Assembly: GCA_021813805.1 (NCBI GenBank)
Contig: JAKAJL010000024.1
Span: forward strand, 1-56,110
DNA from: Pseudomonadota bacterium
GTDB lineage: Bacteria > Pseudomonadota > Alphaproteobacteria > Rhizobiales > Beijerinckiaceae
Direction of reading: 5' to 3'
Length of the DNA stretch: 56,110 nt
The position numbers and the translations under genes are program-made. The notes under the pieces are model-generated. The model saw only the letters and a program-made list of their open reading frames with translations. It did no database searches and was not told the origin of the DNA. Below are positions 1 through 8,317 of this stretch, piece after piece (within the stretch, counting starts at the first letter, position 1; every line of letters starts with the position of its first letter).

Positions 1-1884
1 GGCATCATGATTATGCCAAGTGGAGATCGCGAAATGGAACAGGCAATCAAAGAGTTGAAGCGCCGTGCTCTGCATAATGCCGACGCGGCATATTATCTCC
101 TCGACTATCTCGCCCATTCCTTCCCGGTGCAGCTCTATGAGCCTTTCACCGATTCCGAGGGCAATCTGTCGTCGCGCCCGGTCTTTCGCGACGGCCAGCC
201 GGTCGAGAGCCGGGAGGCCGTAGCCCGGCGCGATCGCCTGATCGAACATCTTGCCGCGCTGCCGCCGGTTCCAGGCGCGCTGGACCAGATCGTCCAGCGA
301 TTCGGCGCGGACATGGTGGCCGAGGTGACCGGCCGCTCGCGCCGCATCATCCGTAAATCGTCATCGAATTGCGACCGCTTCGTCGTCGAGACTCGCGCCG
401 CTTCGGCCAACCTCGCCGAAACCGCCGCCTTCATGGACGATTTCAAGCGCATCCTCGTCTTTTCGGACGCGGGCGGCACCGGGCGCAGCTACCACGCGGA
501 CCTGTCCGCAAAGAATCAGCGACTGCGCGTCCATTATCTCCTGGAGCCGGGCTGGAAGGCCGACGCGGCAATCCAGGGCCTCGGGCGAACGAACCGCACC
601 AACCAGGCGCAGCCGCCGCTCTTCCGCCCGATCGCGACCGACGTGAAGGCCGAGAAGCGCTTCCTCTCGACCATCGCCCGACGGCTGGACACGCTGGGCG
701 CCATCACGCGCGGGCAGCGCCAGACCGGCGGCCAGGGCCTGTTCCGCCCCGAGGACAATCTCGAAAGTCTCTATGCGCGCGATGCCCTGCGCCAGCTTTA
801 TGTCCTGCTCGCTCGCGGGAAGGTCGAAGGCTGCCCGCTCCAGACCTTCGAAGAGGCCACGGGGCTGTCGCTGATGGACGCCAATGGAATTAAGGACAAT
901 CTGCCGCCGATCACCTCCTTCCTCAACCGGCTGCTGGCGCTGACCATCGACCTGCAAGGCGTGTTGTTCACCGCCTTTGAGCAATTGCTGAACACGAAAA
1001 TCGAGGGCGCCATCGCCAGCGGCGTCTACGATGTTGGCCTGGAGACGCTGCGAGCCGAGAGCTTCATCGTCACCGATCGACAGACAATTTACGCCCATCC
1101 CTTGAGCGGCGCCGAAACGCGGTTGCTTACGATAAGCGAGCGCCGGCGCAACCTCCCCCTCAGCCTCGACCAGGCGCTTGCTCACGTTGCCGATCGCCAG
1201 GCGGTCTTGCAGGTCAACGAGCGTTCCGGCCGCGCGGCGGTGCAAATTCCGGCGCCGAGCATCATGCTCGATGATGGCGAGATCGAACGTCGTGTGCGCC
1301 TGGTCCGGCCGATGGAGCATCATAGCGTGTCGCTCAAAACCTTGGCGGAGAGCCATTGGCTTGAGGCCGGTCGCGACGCCTTCGCCGCCGCGTGGAACGG
1401 CGAGTTGGCGCAGGTTCCCGAATTCTCGGGCGGCACGCTCCACATCGTCGCCGGCCTGCTGCTGCCAATCTGGAAGCGGCTGCCCAATGAGTCGACGCGC
1501 GTCTATCGGCTTCAGACCGACGAGGGCGAACGCATCATCGGCCGCAAGGTCTCGCCGGCCTGGGCGGCGAACGCGACAGCGACCGGCGTTTCGTCCCTGA
1601 CCCCCGACGCGGCCTTCGCGACGCTGATGGAGGGGCGGATCGTCATCGACCTCGCCGAGGGCCTGCAGCTCCGACGTGTTCGCGTCATGGGCGCCTATCG
1701 TATCGAACTGTCTGGCTTCACGGACGCGATGCGCGAACGGCTGCGCGCCTATGGCCTGTTCAGCGAAATCATCTCCTGGAAGCTGCGCATGTTCGCGCCC
1801 ACGGACGCGAGCGGCGCCGAGGTGCTGGCGCGGGTGCTGGACCGGTATCCGATTGAGCGCATCGGCGAACGGCAGGCGGCGTGA
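1..1884 (+). CDS. Strawberry-notch-type helicase, C-terminal part (5' end cut by window)
   Basis: The frame is open from base 1, so the true start is upstream; the ATG at 7 is only the first one visible. The C-terminal helicase lobe is clear: a segment reading ILVFSDAGGTGRSYHAD at about residues 148-164 followed by QGLGRTNRTNQ, the arginine-finger motif VI of SF2 helicases, in the arrangement of the strawberry notch C-terminal domain. The remaining 400 residues have no motif I can name. Full-length relatives in phages and ICEs exceed 1,000 residues and also carry an N-terminal helicase lobe and sometimes a methyltransferase domain; neither can be judged here. Phage P1 DarB, an antirestriction protein injected with DNA, has a related helicase, so a role in protecting or remodelling incoming DNA is possible (inference). 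The stop overlaps the next start (TGATG). Confidence 0.8.
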   Translation, partial: GIMIMPSGDREMEQAIKELKRRALHNADAAYYLLDYLAHSFPVQLYEPFTDSEGNLSSRPVFRDGQPVESREAVARRDRLIEHLAALPPVPGALDQIVQRFGADMVAEVTGRSRRIIRKSSSNCDRFVVETRAASANLAETAAFMDDFKRILVFSDAGGTGRSYHADLSAKNQRLRVHYLLEPGWKADAAIQGLGRTNRTNQAQPPLFRPIATDVKAEKRFLSTIARRLDTLGAITRGQRQTGGQGLFRPEDNLESLYARDALRQLYVLLARGKVEGCPLQTFEEATGLSLMDANGIKDNLPPITSFLNRLLALTIDLQGVLFTAFEQLLNTKIEGAIASGVYDVGLETLRAESFIVTDRQTIYAHPLSGAETRLLTISERRRNLPLSLDQALAHVADRQAVLQVNERSGRAAVQIPAPSIMLDDGEIERRVRLVRPMEHHSVSLKTLAESHWLEAGRDAFAAAWNGELAQVPEFSGGTLHIVAGLLLPIWKRLPNESTRVYRLQTDEGERIIGRKVSPAWAANATATGVSSLTPDAAFATLMEGRIVIDLAEGLQLRRVRVMGAYRIELSGFTDAMRERLRAYGLFSEIISWKLRMFAPTDASGAEVLARVLDRYPIERIGERQAA

Positions 1885-2945
1885 TGGAGCGCCTCGACGC
1901 CTCCGAATTGGCGCGCCGCCTCGCGCGCAACGCCGAGGCGGTCTGCCGCCACTACCTTTCGGCCGGGCGCCGCGAAGGCGGCTACTGGCTCGTGGGCGAC
2001 GCCCGCAACACCCCGGGCCGGTCCATGTTCGTGCGCCTCAACGAGAGCGCCAGGGGGCGGGCTGGCAAATTTGTCGATGCCGCGACGGGCGAGCACGGCA
2101 ATTTGCTCGATATCATCCGCGAGAGCTGCGGTCTCGTCGATTTCAAGGATGTCGCCGAAGAAGCGCGGTCTTTTCTCGCCCTTCGGCGTTGGGCGCCAGA
2201 GCCGAGAGACGCACGCTCCCCATCGCGGAGGTCGGACGCCCCGACGGGCTCATCCGAGGCGGCGCGACGCCTGTTCGCCATGTCTCGGCCGATCGAGCGT
2301 ACGCCCGTGGAAGCGTATTTGCGCCATCGCGGCATTACGGCTTTGCCCGGAACCGGCAGTCTGCGTTTCCACCCGCGCTGCTACTACCGGCCCGACGAGC
2401 ACAGCCCGACCGAGACCTGGCCTGCCATGATCGCCGCCGTCACCGATCTCTCAGGATCCGTCACCGGCGCGCATCGCACCTGGCTCGATCCACGCGGATT
2501 CAGCGAGGCGACGCTCGGCAAGGCGCCGCTCGAAACGCCGAGGCGGGCGATGGGCGACCTCCTCGGCTACGCCGTGCGTTTCGGGATCGCTGGCGAAGTC
2601 CTGGCCGCAGGCGAAGGCATCGAGACGATGCTATCGCTGCGTTGCGTCCTGCCCGCCATGCCGATGGTTGCGGCGCTCTCGGCGGCGCATCTCTCCGCCA
2701 TCCTGTTCCCGGACGAGCTGCGGCGGCTCTACATCGCCCGCGACAACGATCCAGCAGGCGACGGCGCGATGGCGACCCTCATCGACCGGGCGCAGTCCGC
2801 CGGCATCGAGGCGCTCGTTCTTTCGCCCGCCTTGAGCGACTTCAACGAGGACCTGCGGCTGCTGGGAATAGATGCGCTCCGGGCGGCGATCCGCGTGCAG
2901 ATCGCGGCGCAGGACGTCGCCCGCTTCATGGAGTTCGCGGCATAG
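1884..2945 (+). CDS. Toprim domain protein (DUF7146-like), primase-type
   Basis: Protein of about 353 residues translationally coupled to the helicase gene (TGATG overlap at 1882-1886; a GTG at 1881 is the alternative start). The C-terminal half has toprim hallmarks: AAGEGIETMLSL (catalytic Glu) at about residues 235-246 and LYIARDNDPAGDGA (D-x-D metal site) at about 282-295. The N-terminal part, with the segment GKFVDAATGEHGNLLDI, is what such ICE and phage proteins carry before the toprim fold. The family is related to DnaG/conjugative primases, and priming second-strand synthesis of transferred single-stranded DNA is a reasonable role (inference). The zinc finger usual in DnaG is not evident. 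Followed by 365 bp without a gene. Confidence 0.8.
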   Translation: MERLDASELARRLARNAEAVCRHYLSAGRREGGYWLVGDARNTPGRSMFVRLNESARGRAGKFVDAATGEHGNLLDIIRESCGLVDFKDVAEEARSFLALRRWAPEPRDARSPSRRSDAPTGSSEAARRLFAMSRPIERTPVEAYLRHRGITALPGTGSLRFHPRCYYRPDEHSPTETWPAMIAAVTDLSGSVTGAHRTWLDPRGFSEATLGKAPLETPRRAMGDLLGYAVRFGIAGEVLAAGEGIETMLSLRCVLPAMPMVAALSAAHLSAILFPDELRRLYIARDNDPAGDGAMATLIDRAQSAGIEALVLSPALSDFNEDLRLLGIDALRAAIRVQIAAQDVARFMEFAA

Positions 2946-3310
2946 TCGGAATGCGGACGAGGGGCGCTGCGGCATCGTTGCGAAGAAGCCGGGGCCATGC
3001 TCCCACTCGGCGCCGGAAAGGACCGCGCCCACGGCCTTCTCAGAGGGCGATCGGGCGGCAAGCGGCCCGAACCGGCAATGGCTGCGGCCGACGATTTTCC
3101 GGCGCGGCCCCGTCCACCCCATGCGACAGGGCGCATGGGGGCCCCGAGCAGGGCCGCTTTCCATCGCGAAACAAAATCGCCGGCCTCCGCCATCCTCCGC
3201 CAAGGCTTCGGCCCTCCGCTCACGCTGCGGGTGCAGGTCCGCGCCGCCCGCCGCCTCCATCGCCATGAAGGCCGCGATAGGCGCGGCCGATCCGACGAGG
3301 AAAAGCCGCT
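2946..3310. other. Gene-free 365-bp stretch upstream of the DUF2493 gene
   Basis: No frame here has convincing coding character or a ribosome binding site; overlapping frames lack consistent codon use. The last 130 bp (from about 3183) resemble the leader of the DUF736 gene at 8318: both contain CCGCCATCCTCCGC, then CTTCGGCC, then GGGTGCAGG and a TCGCC/CGCCATGAAGG-like tail. It is probably a long leader carrying a recurring ICE sequence module. Confidence 0.5.
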
Positions 3311-4246
3311 ATGACCACCGACCATGACGCCGATTTCGAGCCGCGCCACAACTCATCTCCGACCGATCGGGTCCTCCACGAACTCCAGCTCCATGGCTAC
3401 CGGCCTTTCCAAGACGAACCCGATCCCCGGCCGCTTCCCGAAGCGCACGTCCTCGCCGGCAGCATCGCGGATATCTTCGACGCGCTGGTGGCGCCGCTTG
3501 CCGACACCCGCCTCGAACCCGACCTCGAGAACCTGCTCTGGTCGACGGTGAACGTCTTCCACCGGGCCGTCGACAGGATCGAGCGCGAACTCGACGACAA
3601 CGAGATGGCGCAGCAGCGATTGCAGCGCGAACAGGATGGCAGCGAGGTCAAATCCGTCGAGCTGGAACGACTGACGGCGGAAGGCCAGACGCTGATCGAG
3701 CGCCGCGACGCCTTCGAGCTGATGCGCGACCAGGCCGCCGACCAGTTCGAGCGTCACATGCATTCAACCTGGCGGCCGCGCAGCGGATCGAAGGTCAACC
3801 ATCGGCACCTGACCGCCGCGATGATCGACAGCCGCGACTTCCTCGCCGCCAAGAAGCGCGCCGACAGAGAGGTGCTCTTGCCGCCCGGGCCAAAAGTCGC
3901 CCTGACCGGAGGACTCGACTTCAACGACTACCGGCTGATCTGGGCCAAGCTCGATCAGGTCTACGCCAAACACCCCGACATGGTGCTGCTGCACGGCGGC
4001 TCGCCCAAGGGCGCGGAATTCATCGCCGCCAAATGGGCCGACAATCGCAAGGCGCCGCAGATCGCCTTCAAGCCCGATTGGACGAAACACGCCAAAGCCG
4101 CTCCCTTCAAGCGCAACGACGCGATGCTGGAAATCTTGCCGATCGGCGTCCTTCACTTCCCGGGCACCGGCATCCAGGACAACCTCGCCGACAAGGCCAG
4201 GAAGCTCGGGATTCCGGTCTGGAAATTCGGCAAGGGCGGCGTGTGA
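3311..4246 (+). CDS. DUF2493 (SLOG superfamily) domain protein
   Basis: 311-residue cytoplasmic protein with RBS GAGGAAAAG eight bases before ATG. The N-terminal 190 residues are acidic and helical, with a likely coiled coil around residues 85-140 rich in Glu, Arg and Gln. The C-terminal third is the DUF2493 Rossmann-like fold: KVALTGGLDFNDY at about 195-207 and LLHGGSPKGAEFIAAKWA at about 226-243, matching the family's GxR/GG nucleotide-binding pattern. SLOG proteins bind nucleotides or derivatives, and many act in signalling or defence. This form is a standard passenger of trb-type ICEs and phages, with no proven function. Family assignment is firm; function is unknown. Confidence 0.8.
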   Translation: MTTDHDADFEPRHNSSPTDRVLHELQLHGYRPFQDEPDPRPLPEAHVLAGSIADIFDALVAPLADTRLEPDLENLLWSTVNVFHRAVDRIERELDDNEMAQQRLQREQDGSEVKSVELERLTAEGQTLIERRDAFELMRDQAADQFERHMHSTWRPRSGSKVNHRHLTAAMIDSRDFLAAKKRADREVLLPPGPKVALTGGLDFNDYRLIWAKLDQVYAKHPDMVLLHGGSPKGAEFIAAKWADNRKAPQIAFKPDWTKHAKAAPFKRNDAMLEILPIGVLHFPGTGIQDNLADKARKLGIPVWKFGKGGV

Positions 4247-4289
4247 GCGCCGTCTGCCGCCCTTGACGCATGATTGCACTTTTCTATAT

Positions 4290-4297
4290 TGATATCA
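4290..4297. promoter_or_regulatory. Possible operator of the toxin-antitoxin pair
   Basis: The 79-bp gap before the antitoxin gene is noticeably AT-rich and contains the perfect palindrome TGATATCA, with TTGCAC at 4275-4280 upstream and TGTAAT at 4299-4304 downstream as poor promoter-like hexamers. FitAB/VapBC antitoxins bind inverted repeats in their own promoter, so autoregulation here is plausible (inference). Confidence 0.35.
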
Positions 4298-4325
4298 GTG
4301 TAATCGTCTTAGGACTTATTCAATC

Positions 4326-4580
4326 ATGCCCGCCGTCACCATTCGCAACCTCTCCGATGAGACCCATCGCGCCTTGAAGGTCCGCGCGGCGAAGCACAAT
4401 CGCAGCACGGAGGCGGAAATGCGCGCCATCCTGGAGGCCGCCGTGCGACCGGCGGGTCGGCTGCGTCTCGGCAGCGCGCTGGCGGAAATGAGCCGGAAAA
4501 TCGGTCTCACCAACGCCGATGTCGAAGCCCTCGAACAGGCCCGCGACGCCAGGCCCGCCGAGCCGCTGCGTTTCGAATGA
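4326..4580 (+). CDS. FitA/VapB-type ribbon-helix-helix antitoxin
   Basis: 84-residue protein. Residues 1-40 form a ribbon-helix-helix domain: a strand beginning MPAVTIRNLSDET, a first helix HRALKVRAAKHNRS, and a second helix TEAEMRAILEAAV. This is the FitA-like layout, with the C-terminal half free to wrap and inhibit the toxin. The stop codon overlaps the toxin start (ATGA at 4577-4580), the usual coupling of antitoxin to toxin. It should bind DNA upstream as an autorepressor. In an ICE the pair probably stabilises the element by post-segregational killing (inference). Confidence 0.88.
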   Translation: MPAVTIRNLSDETHRALKVRAAKHNRSTEAEMRAILEAAVRPAGRLRLGSALAEMSRKIGLTNADVEALEQARDARPAEPLRFE

Positions 4581-4999
4581 TCCTGCTCGATACCAATGTC
4601 GTCTTCGAGGCGATGAAGCCCGAGCCGGCGCCGGCGGTCCGCAAGTGGCTCGACGAACAGGCGGCGGAGACGCTCTATCTGTCCACCGTCACCATCGCGG
4701 AGCTGATGTTCGGCATCGGCGCGCTTCCCAAAGGCAAGCGCAAGGACAAGCTGACGGCCGCGCTCGACGGTGTGCTGGGGCTGTTCGCGGATCGAATCCT
4801 GTCGTTCGATATCAGCGCGGCGCGACGCTATGCCGAACTGGCCGTAAGGGCGCGCGCCGCCGGAAAGGGCTTCCCCACGCCCGACGGCTACATCGCCGCG
4901 ATCGCCGCCTCGCATGATTTCGCGGTCGCATCCCGCGACACGAGCGCGTTCACGGCCGCCGGCCTTACCGTGATCAACCCCTGGACCGCCGCCGTCTGA
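4577..4999 (+). CDS. FitB/VapC-type PIN-domain ribonuclease toxin
   Basis: 140 residues, the usual length. PIN-domain acidic residues are visible: ILLDTNVVFE at the N-terminus (Asp5), the TIAELMFGI helix (Glu at about 43), the DGYIAA segment (Asp at about 108) and ASRDTSAF near residue 125. The C-terminus INPW is typical of the FitB subgroup. VapC-family toxins cleave RNA, often initiator tRNA or 23S rRNA, when not bound by antitoxin; the target here cannot be read from sequence. Coupled to the antitoxin by a 4-bp overlap. No inactivating change is seen. Confidence 0.9.
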   Translation: MILLDTNVVFEAMKPEPAPAVRKWLDEQAAETLYLSTVTIAELMFGIGALPKGKRKDKLTAALDGVLGLFADRILSFDISAARRYAELAVRARAAGKGFPTPDGYIAAIAASHDFAVASRDTSAFTAAGLTVINPWTAAV

Positions 5000-5250
5000 G
5001 CAAAGGCCCACGGAAGGCCGGAGCATCGCCAGGCGATCCGGCTGCCTGCTGCGGAACGGTCCACCCCCGCTTCCTGACGCGCTGATCCTTGGTCCACCCA
5101 CGGGCCTGACGCCATCAACCCATGGAGGGTCGGCTACGCCTTGCGTGCCGCCGCTTCGTCTTTGCCTTCGCGGTGATTGCGGCCCCTGGCCGGACACATC
5201 GGGCGCCTGTCGCGCGGGGATGGTCCCCGCCCAGCACAGGAGCCGGATCA

Positions 5251-5415
5251 ATGTCTCAAGCCCTCGCATTCGCCAACGCCTGGAACCTCGCAACCACTCT
5301 CATGGTCTGCGTCGTCGTCTTCCGCGCCGGGGCTGGCGCCTACGCCGTCATGGAGTCCACTGAATATGATGGCGATCCCGCAGCCATCCTGGTCGAATTC
5401 GATCCCTTCGAATGA
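5251..5415 (+). CDS. Small conserved-looking protein, function unknown
   Basis: 54 residues starting at an ATG preceded by AGGAGCC. The central stretch LATTLMVCVVVFRAGAGAYAV could be a buried beta-hairpin or weak membrane segment, and the acidic tail contains STEYDGDP and VEFDPFE. The frame is also open upstream from a GTG at 5122, but codon use there is poor and the RBS favours 5251. I do not recognise the family. Small proteins of this form sit near DUF736 genes in related elements (recollection, not checked). Confidence 0.5.
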   Translation: MSQALAFANAWNLATTLMVCVVVFRAGAGAYAVMESTEYDGDPAAILVEFDPFE

Positions 5416-5565
5416 GACAGTTACGCCACAGCGCGCTGGCTGGTGAGCGGACCTCCCCCGGATTTCCGCTCCCACTCGCGCTCCGTTTCGGCTATACTCC
5501 CGTTTGCGCCGTGGTGGTGGTGGAAGGCGCGACCGTTTGATCGTCATCTCACGGAGACTGCCACC

Positions 5566-6003
5566 ATGATCCTCGGACCTCTCCTCGTCCTCGCCGGCAT
5601 CGGATTTTTCTGCTGGCTGCTGTTCACCCTCGCTGTCTTTGCGCTCCCATTCTTCGTCGGCCTGACGATCGGCATGTGGGCCTTCCACACCGGCGCCGGT
5701 GCGCTCGGCGGCATCATCATCGGCGTCGTCGCCGGCGGCGCAACCTTTGGTAGCGGCCAGATCGCCATGGCCTTCCTGCCGTCGGCGTGGCTCCGGCTGC
5801 TGATCATCCTGCTCTTTGTCGCGCCCGCCACCGTCGCCGGCTACAGCGCCACGCACGGGATCGCCCAGATGGCGGCGCCGTCCCCCACCTGGCAGATGAT
5901 CTTCTCGGTGATCGGGGCCGTCGCAGTCAGCGTTACAGCGTTCTTTCGCTTCACGGGCATGGCCTCGCCTGGACCATCTGGACAAGGCATGGCGCGGGGG
6001 TAA
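5566..6003 (+). CDS. Small integral membrane protein, function unknown
   Basis: 145 residues with at least four hydrophobic segments: about residues 3-22, 24-50 (glycine-rich: GALGGIIIGVVAGG), 68-90 and 105-122. There is no recognisable enzymatic motif. ATG at 5566 is preferred over an upstream ATG at 5443 because the extra N-terminus has non-coding composition and GGAGA lies shortly before 5566. Ends in a short polar tail (GPSGQGMARG). Comparable glycine-rich membrane proteins occur near the DUF736 genes of trb-type ICEs; their role is unknown. Confidence 0.6.
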   Translation: MILGPLLVLAGIGFFCWLLFTLAVFALPFFVGLTIGMWAFHTGAGALGGIIIGVVAGGATFGSGQIAMAFLPSAWLRLLIILLFVAPATVAGYSATHGIAQMAAPSPTWQMIFSVIGAVAVSVTAFFRFTGMASPGPSGQGMARG

Positions 6004-6276
6004 ACGCTCTCAGCGGCTTTCAAGGCGGGACCGGATCAGGCCTTTCATCGATACGCGATCCTCGCCAGGAATCCGCAGTGTTGATCGAGGCGGTAAAACT
6101 CAGGCGGATCGGCTTCGGGCGCACGGCGACGCACCCGCGAGAGCGATGCCAAGACCAGCGTCGACGCTCAACCCGCGGCGCAGCCCAAAGCGGCACGAGG
6201 CGAGCTGTTCTCCTCACGGCAATGGCCGTCAGGGCGCTGCCTCATCCTTCCCAGGCACAGAAAGACTTCCTTCGCC

Positions 6277-6441
6277 ATGAAGTCGGTCGGCGATCTCTGC
6301 TGCCTTCACGATCGTCGCCACGTTCTCCTTGATTTCGTCTCTGTTTGGATCGAGCGCACCGAACGACCTCTTCGATGGATTGATCTGGCCGAAGGCCTGC
6401 TGAAGCCTCGACCGCCTATGGGCGCAACAGCGGCGTCATAA
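6277..6441 (+). CDS. Possible small ORF, unknown
   Basis: 54 codons from ATG to TAA, encoding a protein beginning MKSVGDLCCLHDRRHVLLD and ending PMGATAAS. Third-position GC bias is weak and only AGAAAG resembles an RBS. No family is recognised. It may be a decayed ICE gene or a chance frame. Confidence 0.25.
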   Translation: MKSVGDLCCLHDRRHVLLDFVSVWIERTERPLRWIDLAEGLLKPRPPMGATAAS

Positions 6442-6490
6442 CTTTCTTCCCCTGTCGGCTGCGCCGTCATTCCTCGCGAAGCAAGAAAGT
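6441..6490. repeat. Nested hairpin repeat, copy B
   Basis: Outer arms ACTTTCTT (6441-6448) and AAGAAAGT (6483-6490) are perfectly complementary; inside is CGGC-tgc-GCCG at 6456-6466. The interior (cttcccctg..gc.gc...attcctcgcga) matches copy C at 8146-8201, while the arms differ with one compensating base-pair change. It could be a structured RNA or DNA element. Confidence 0.45.
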
Positions 6491-6629
6491 TCCTCCTTAG
6501 CTGTCGGGCCCCTTCGGGGTGCGCCGTCGGTCGCCTCCGGCCCTTCGATCACCATCGAGATCCCATGAGTGAGGGCGAGCCCGAACGATTGGGTAAAGTC
6601 CGACTCGCCATTGCTTATGGGGGAAGGTC

Positions 6630-7778
6630 ATGCAGGTTGAAACTCATAGTGGAATTGCCGGCGAATTGAACGCCATCTTCGTGTCGCTGGAGCTTAGCCG
6701 GACCACGTGGCTGATCACGTCGCTGGCGCCGGGCGCCGGCGAGAAGATTTCGCGCCATGCGGTTGAGGCAGGGAATCTGACCGCGTTGTTGGAGCGCTTT
6801 TCGCTCCTCCGATCCAAAGCTCGTCAAAGAACTGGGCGCGACTATCCAATCGTCAGCGTGTACGAAGCGGGACTCGACGGGTTCTGGATTCACCGCGCGT
6901 TGGTATCCGAAGGACTCGAAAGCCACGTTGTCGATGCGGCTTCGATCGCGACCTCGCGCCGCAAGCGGCGCGTAAAAACCGACCGCGTCGACGGCGAAAC
7001 GCTCGTCAGGACGCTGCTGGCCTATAAGCGGGGCGAGCCGCGGGTCTGCGCCATGGTCCGTGTGCCGACGCCTGAACAAGAGGATCGCCGACGGGTTGGA
7101 CGCGAGCGCAAAGTCTTGATGAGCGAGCGCATCCAGCACAGCAACCGGATTAAGGGCCTTCTGTTTTCGCAGGGCATCACGACGTACGCGCCGCTGCGCC
7201 GCGATCGCCGCATTCAGCTGGAAAGTTTGACCACGGGCGATGGGAGGCCACTGCCCGAACAAATGAAGAGACAGATCTCGCGCGAGATCGAACGACTCGA
7301 ACAGGTCATCGATCAGCTCGAAGCGATCGATGCGGAACGCGACGCCATGCTCGCAGTCGAGCGCGACGACAAGACGTCAGTCGTCAGCATGTTGACGAAT
7401 GTCGTCGGAGTCGGCGCCGAATTCGCGGCAGTCCTTTGGTCAGAAGCTCTGTTCCGCCGCTTCGACAATCGACGCCAAGTTGCAGCTTATGCGGGACTGG
7501 CGCCAACGCCATGGCAGAGTGGCTCGGTCTCGCGTGAACAGGGTGTTGGCAAGTCCGGCAATGGGCGCTTGCGCAGCACGTTGATTCAGCTCGCCTGGCT
7601 CTGGATACGCCACCAGCCCGACGCCGAACTCACCAAGTGGTTTCGCAATCGCGTCGCGCAGAGCGGCGGTCGAATGAAGAAGACCATGATCACGGCGCTC
7701 GCGCGGAAGCTGCTTGTCGCGCTGTGGAAATACGCGACTGCCGGCGTCGTCATTGAGGGGGCGACCGTGCGGTCGTGA
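6630..7778 (+). CDS. IS110-family transposase
   Basis: 382 residues with the two-domain IS110 architecture: an N-terminal RuvC-like DEDD nuclease domain (FVSLELSRTTWLI at about 18-30, Glu in VSVYEAGLDG, Asp pair in VKTDRVDGETL at about 119-129) and a C-terminal transposase_20 domain with the catalytic-Ser region AAYAGLAPTPWQSG and GNGRLRSTLIQLAWLW. IS110 enzymes recombine a circular intermediate into targets guided by a bridge RNA encoded in a non-coding end. The gene is full length and apparently intact. No terminal inverted repeats or target duplication are expected, and none were found. Confidence 0.9.
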   Translation: MQVETHSGIAGELNAIFVSLELSRTTWLITSLAPGAGEKISRHAVEAGNLTALLERFSLLRSKARQRTGRDYPIVSVYEAGLDGFWIHRALVSEGLESHVVDAASIATSRRKRRVKTDRVDGETLVRTLLAYKRGEPRVCAMVRVPTPEQEDRRRVGRERKVLMSERIQHSNRIKGLLFSQGITTYAPLRRDRRIQLESLTTGDGRPLPEQMKRQISREIERLEQVIDQLEAIDAERDAMLAVERDDKTSVVSMLTNVVGVGAEFAAVLWSEALFRRFDNRRQVAAYAGLAPTPWQSGSVSREQGVGKSGNGRLRSTLIQLAWLWIRHQPDAELTKWFRNRVAQSGGRMKKTMITALARKLLVALWKYATAGVVIEGATVRS

Positions 7779-8317
7779 TCGCGATTATGAGTTCCGTCGG
7801 GGCCTGATCAGCTCCACGGATCGAGGTGGGCGACCGTTTTGCGGCCTGGCAATAACGCCGTCATCGAGTCTGGTATCGCCCTCCTGAACCCTGCCGCCGT
7901 AAGCGGGAGCTTGGTGCAGCCGTATGATGCGGCGACCGGATGTGAGGTTGATACGTGCATTGGCGCGGATCAGACAACGGGTTCGGACCTCGTGTTAAAG
8001 AAGCTCGAATCTGCCTGCGGGTCGCGCCAAACGTGCGGACGGCCAGATTATCACGTCGTTTTCAGCTGACATTGCCCGAAGCCTCCAGGCGGCCTCTCGT
8101 TATAGCGGGTCTGGCGCCGGGTCGTCCTATGCCTGCAACGGCTTCGCCGACCTTCTTCCCCTGCGGCTACGCCGCATTCCTCGCGAGCCAAGAAGCTCGG
8201 CTACCGCCATCCTCCGCTGACGCTTCGGCCGCAAGGGGTGCAGGCGTCCGACCCGTCGCCTCTTGACCGCCACGAGGTCGCATCGGGTGGCTTCGGGCAC
8301 AATCAGGAGATACGAAA
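7779..8317. other. 539-bp stretch between IS110 transposase and DUF736 gene
   Basis: No ORF here is convincing. The first part (to about 8070) is probably the right non-coding end of the IS110 element. From about 8145 the sequence is the leader of the DUF736 gene and carries the nested hairpin (copy C) and the 8201-8290 module also seen before the DUF2493 gene. Confidence 0.5.
8146..8201. repeat. Nested hairpin repeat, copy C
   Basis: Arms GCCGACCTTCTT (8146-8157) and AAGAAGCTCGGC (8190-8201) pair at 11 of 12 positions. An inner hairpin GCGGC-tac-GCCGC lies at 8163-8175. The interior is near-identical to copy B at 6441-6490. It is followed by CCGCCATCCTCCGC, shared with the leader at 3183. 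Confidence 0.5.

Larger units (their letters stand above)
6004..6629. other. 626-bp stretch without a confident gene, upstream of the IS110 transposase
   Basis: Contains one weak small ORF (6277-6441) and, at 6441-6490, a nested hairpin resembling one at 8146-8201. The last 100 bp (about 6530-6629) probably include the left end of the IS110 element and the transposase leader, the region where IS110-group elements encode their bridge RNA. I could not define the IS boundary. Confidence 0.5.

Noticed and set aside
361-1443. Long open frame on the minus strand opposite the strawberry-notch gene
   Set aside because: High GC keeps antisense frames open; the sense frame has the helicase motifs and correct codon bias.
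1676-3268. 530-codon plus-strand frame across the toprim gene
   Set aside because: Arg/Pro-rich out-of-frame reading of the toprim gene with no domain; typical GC shadow.
6630-7778. Possibility that the IS110 transposase is frameshifted or truncated
   Set aside because: Both the DEDD and the Ser-containing C-terminal domains are in one uninterrupted frame of normal length.
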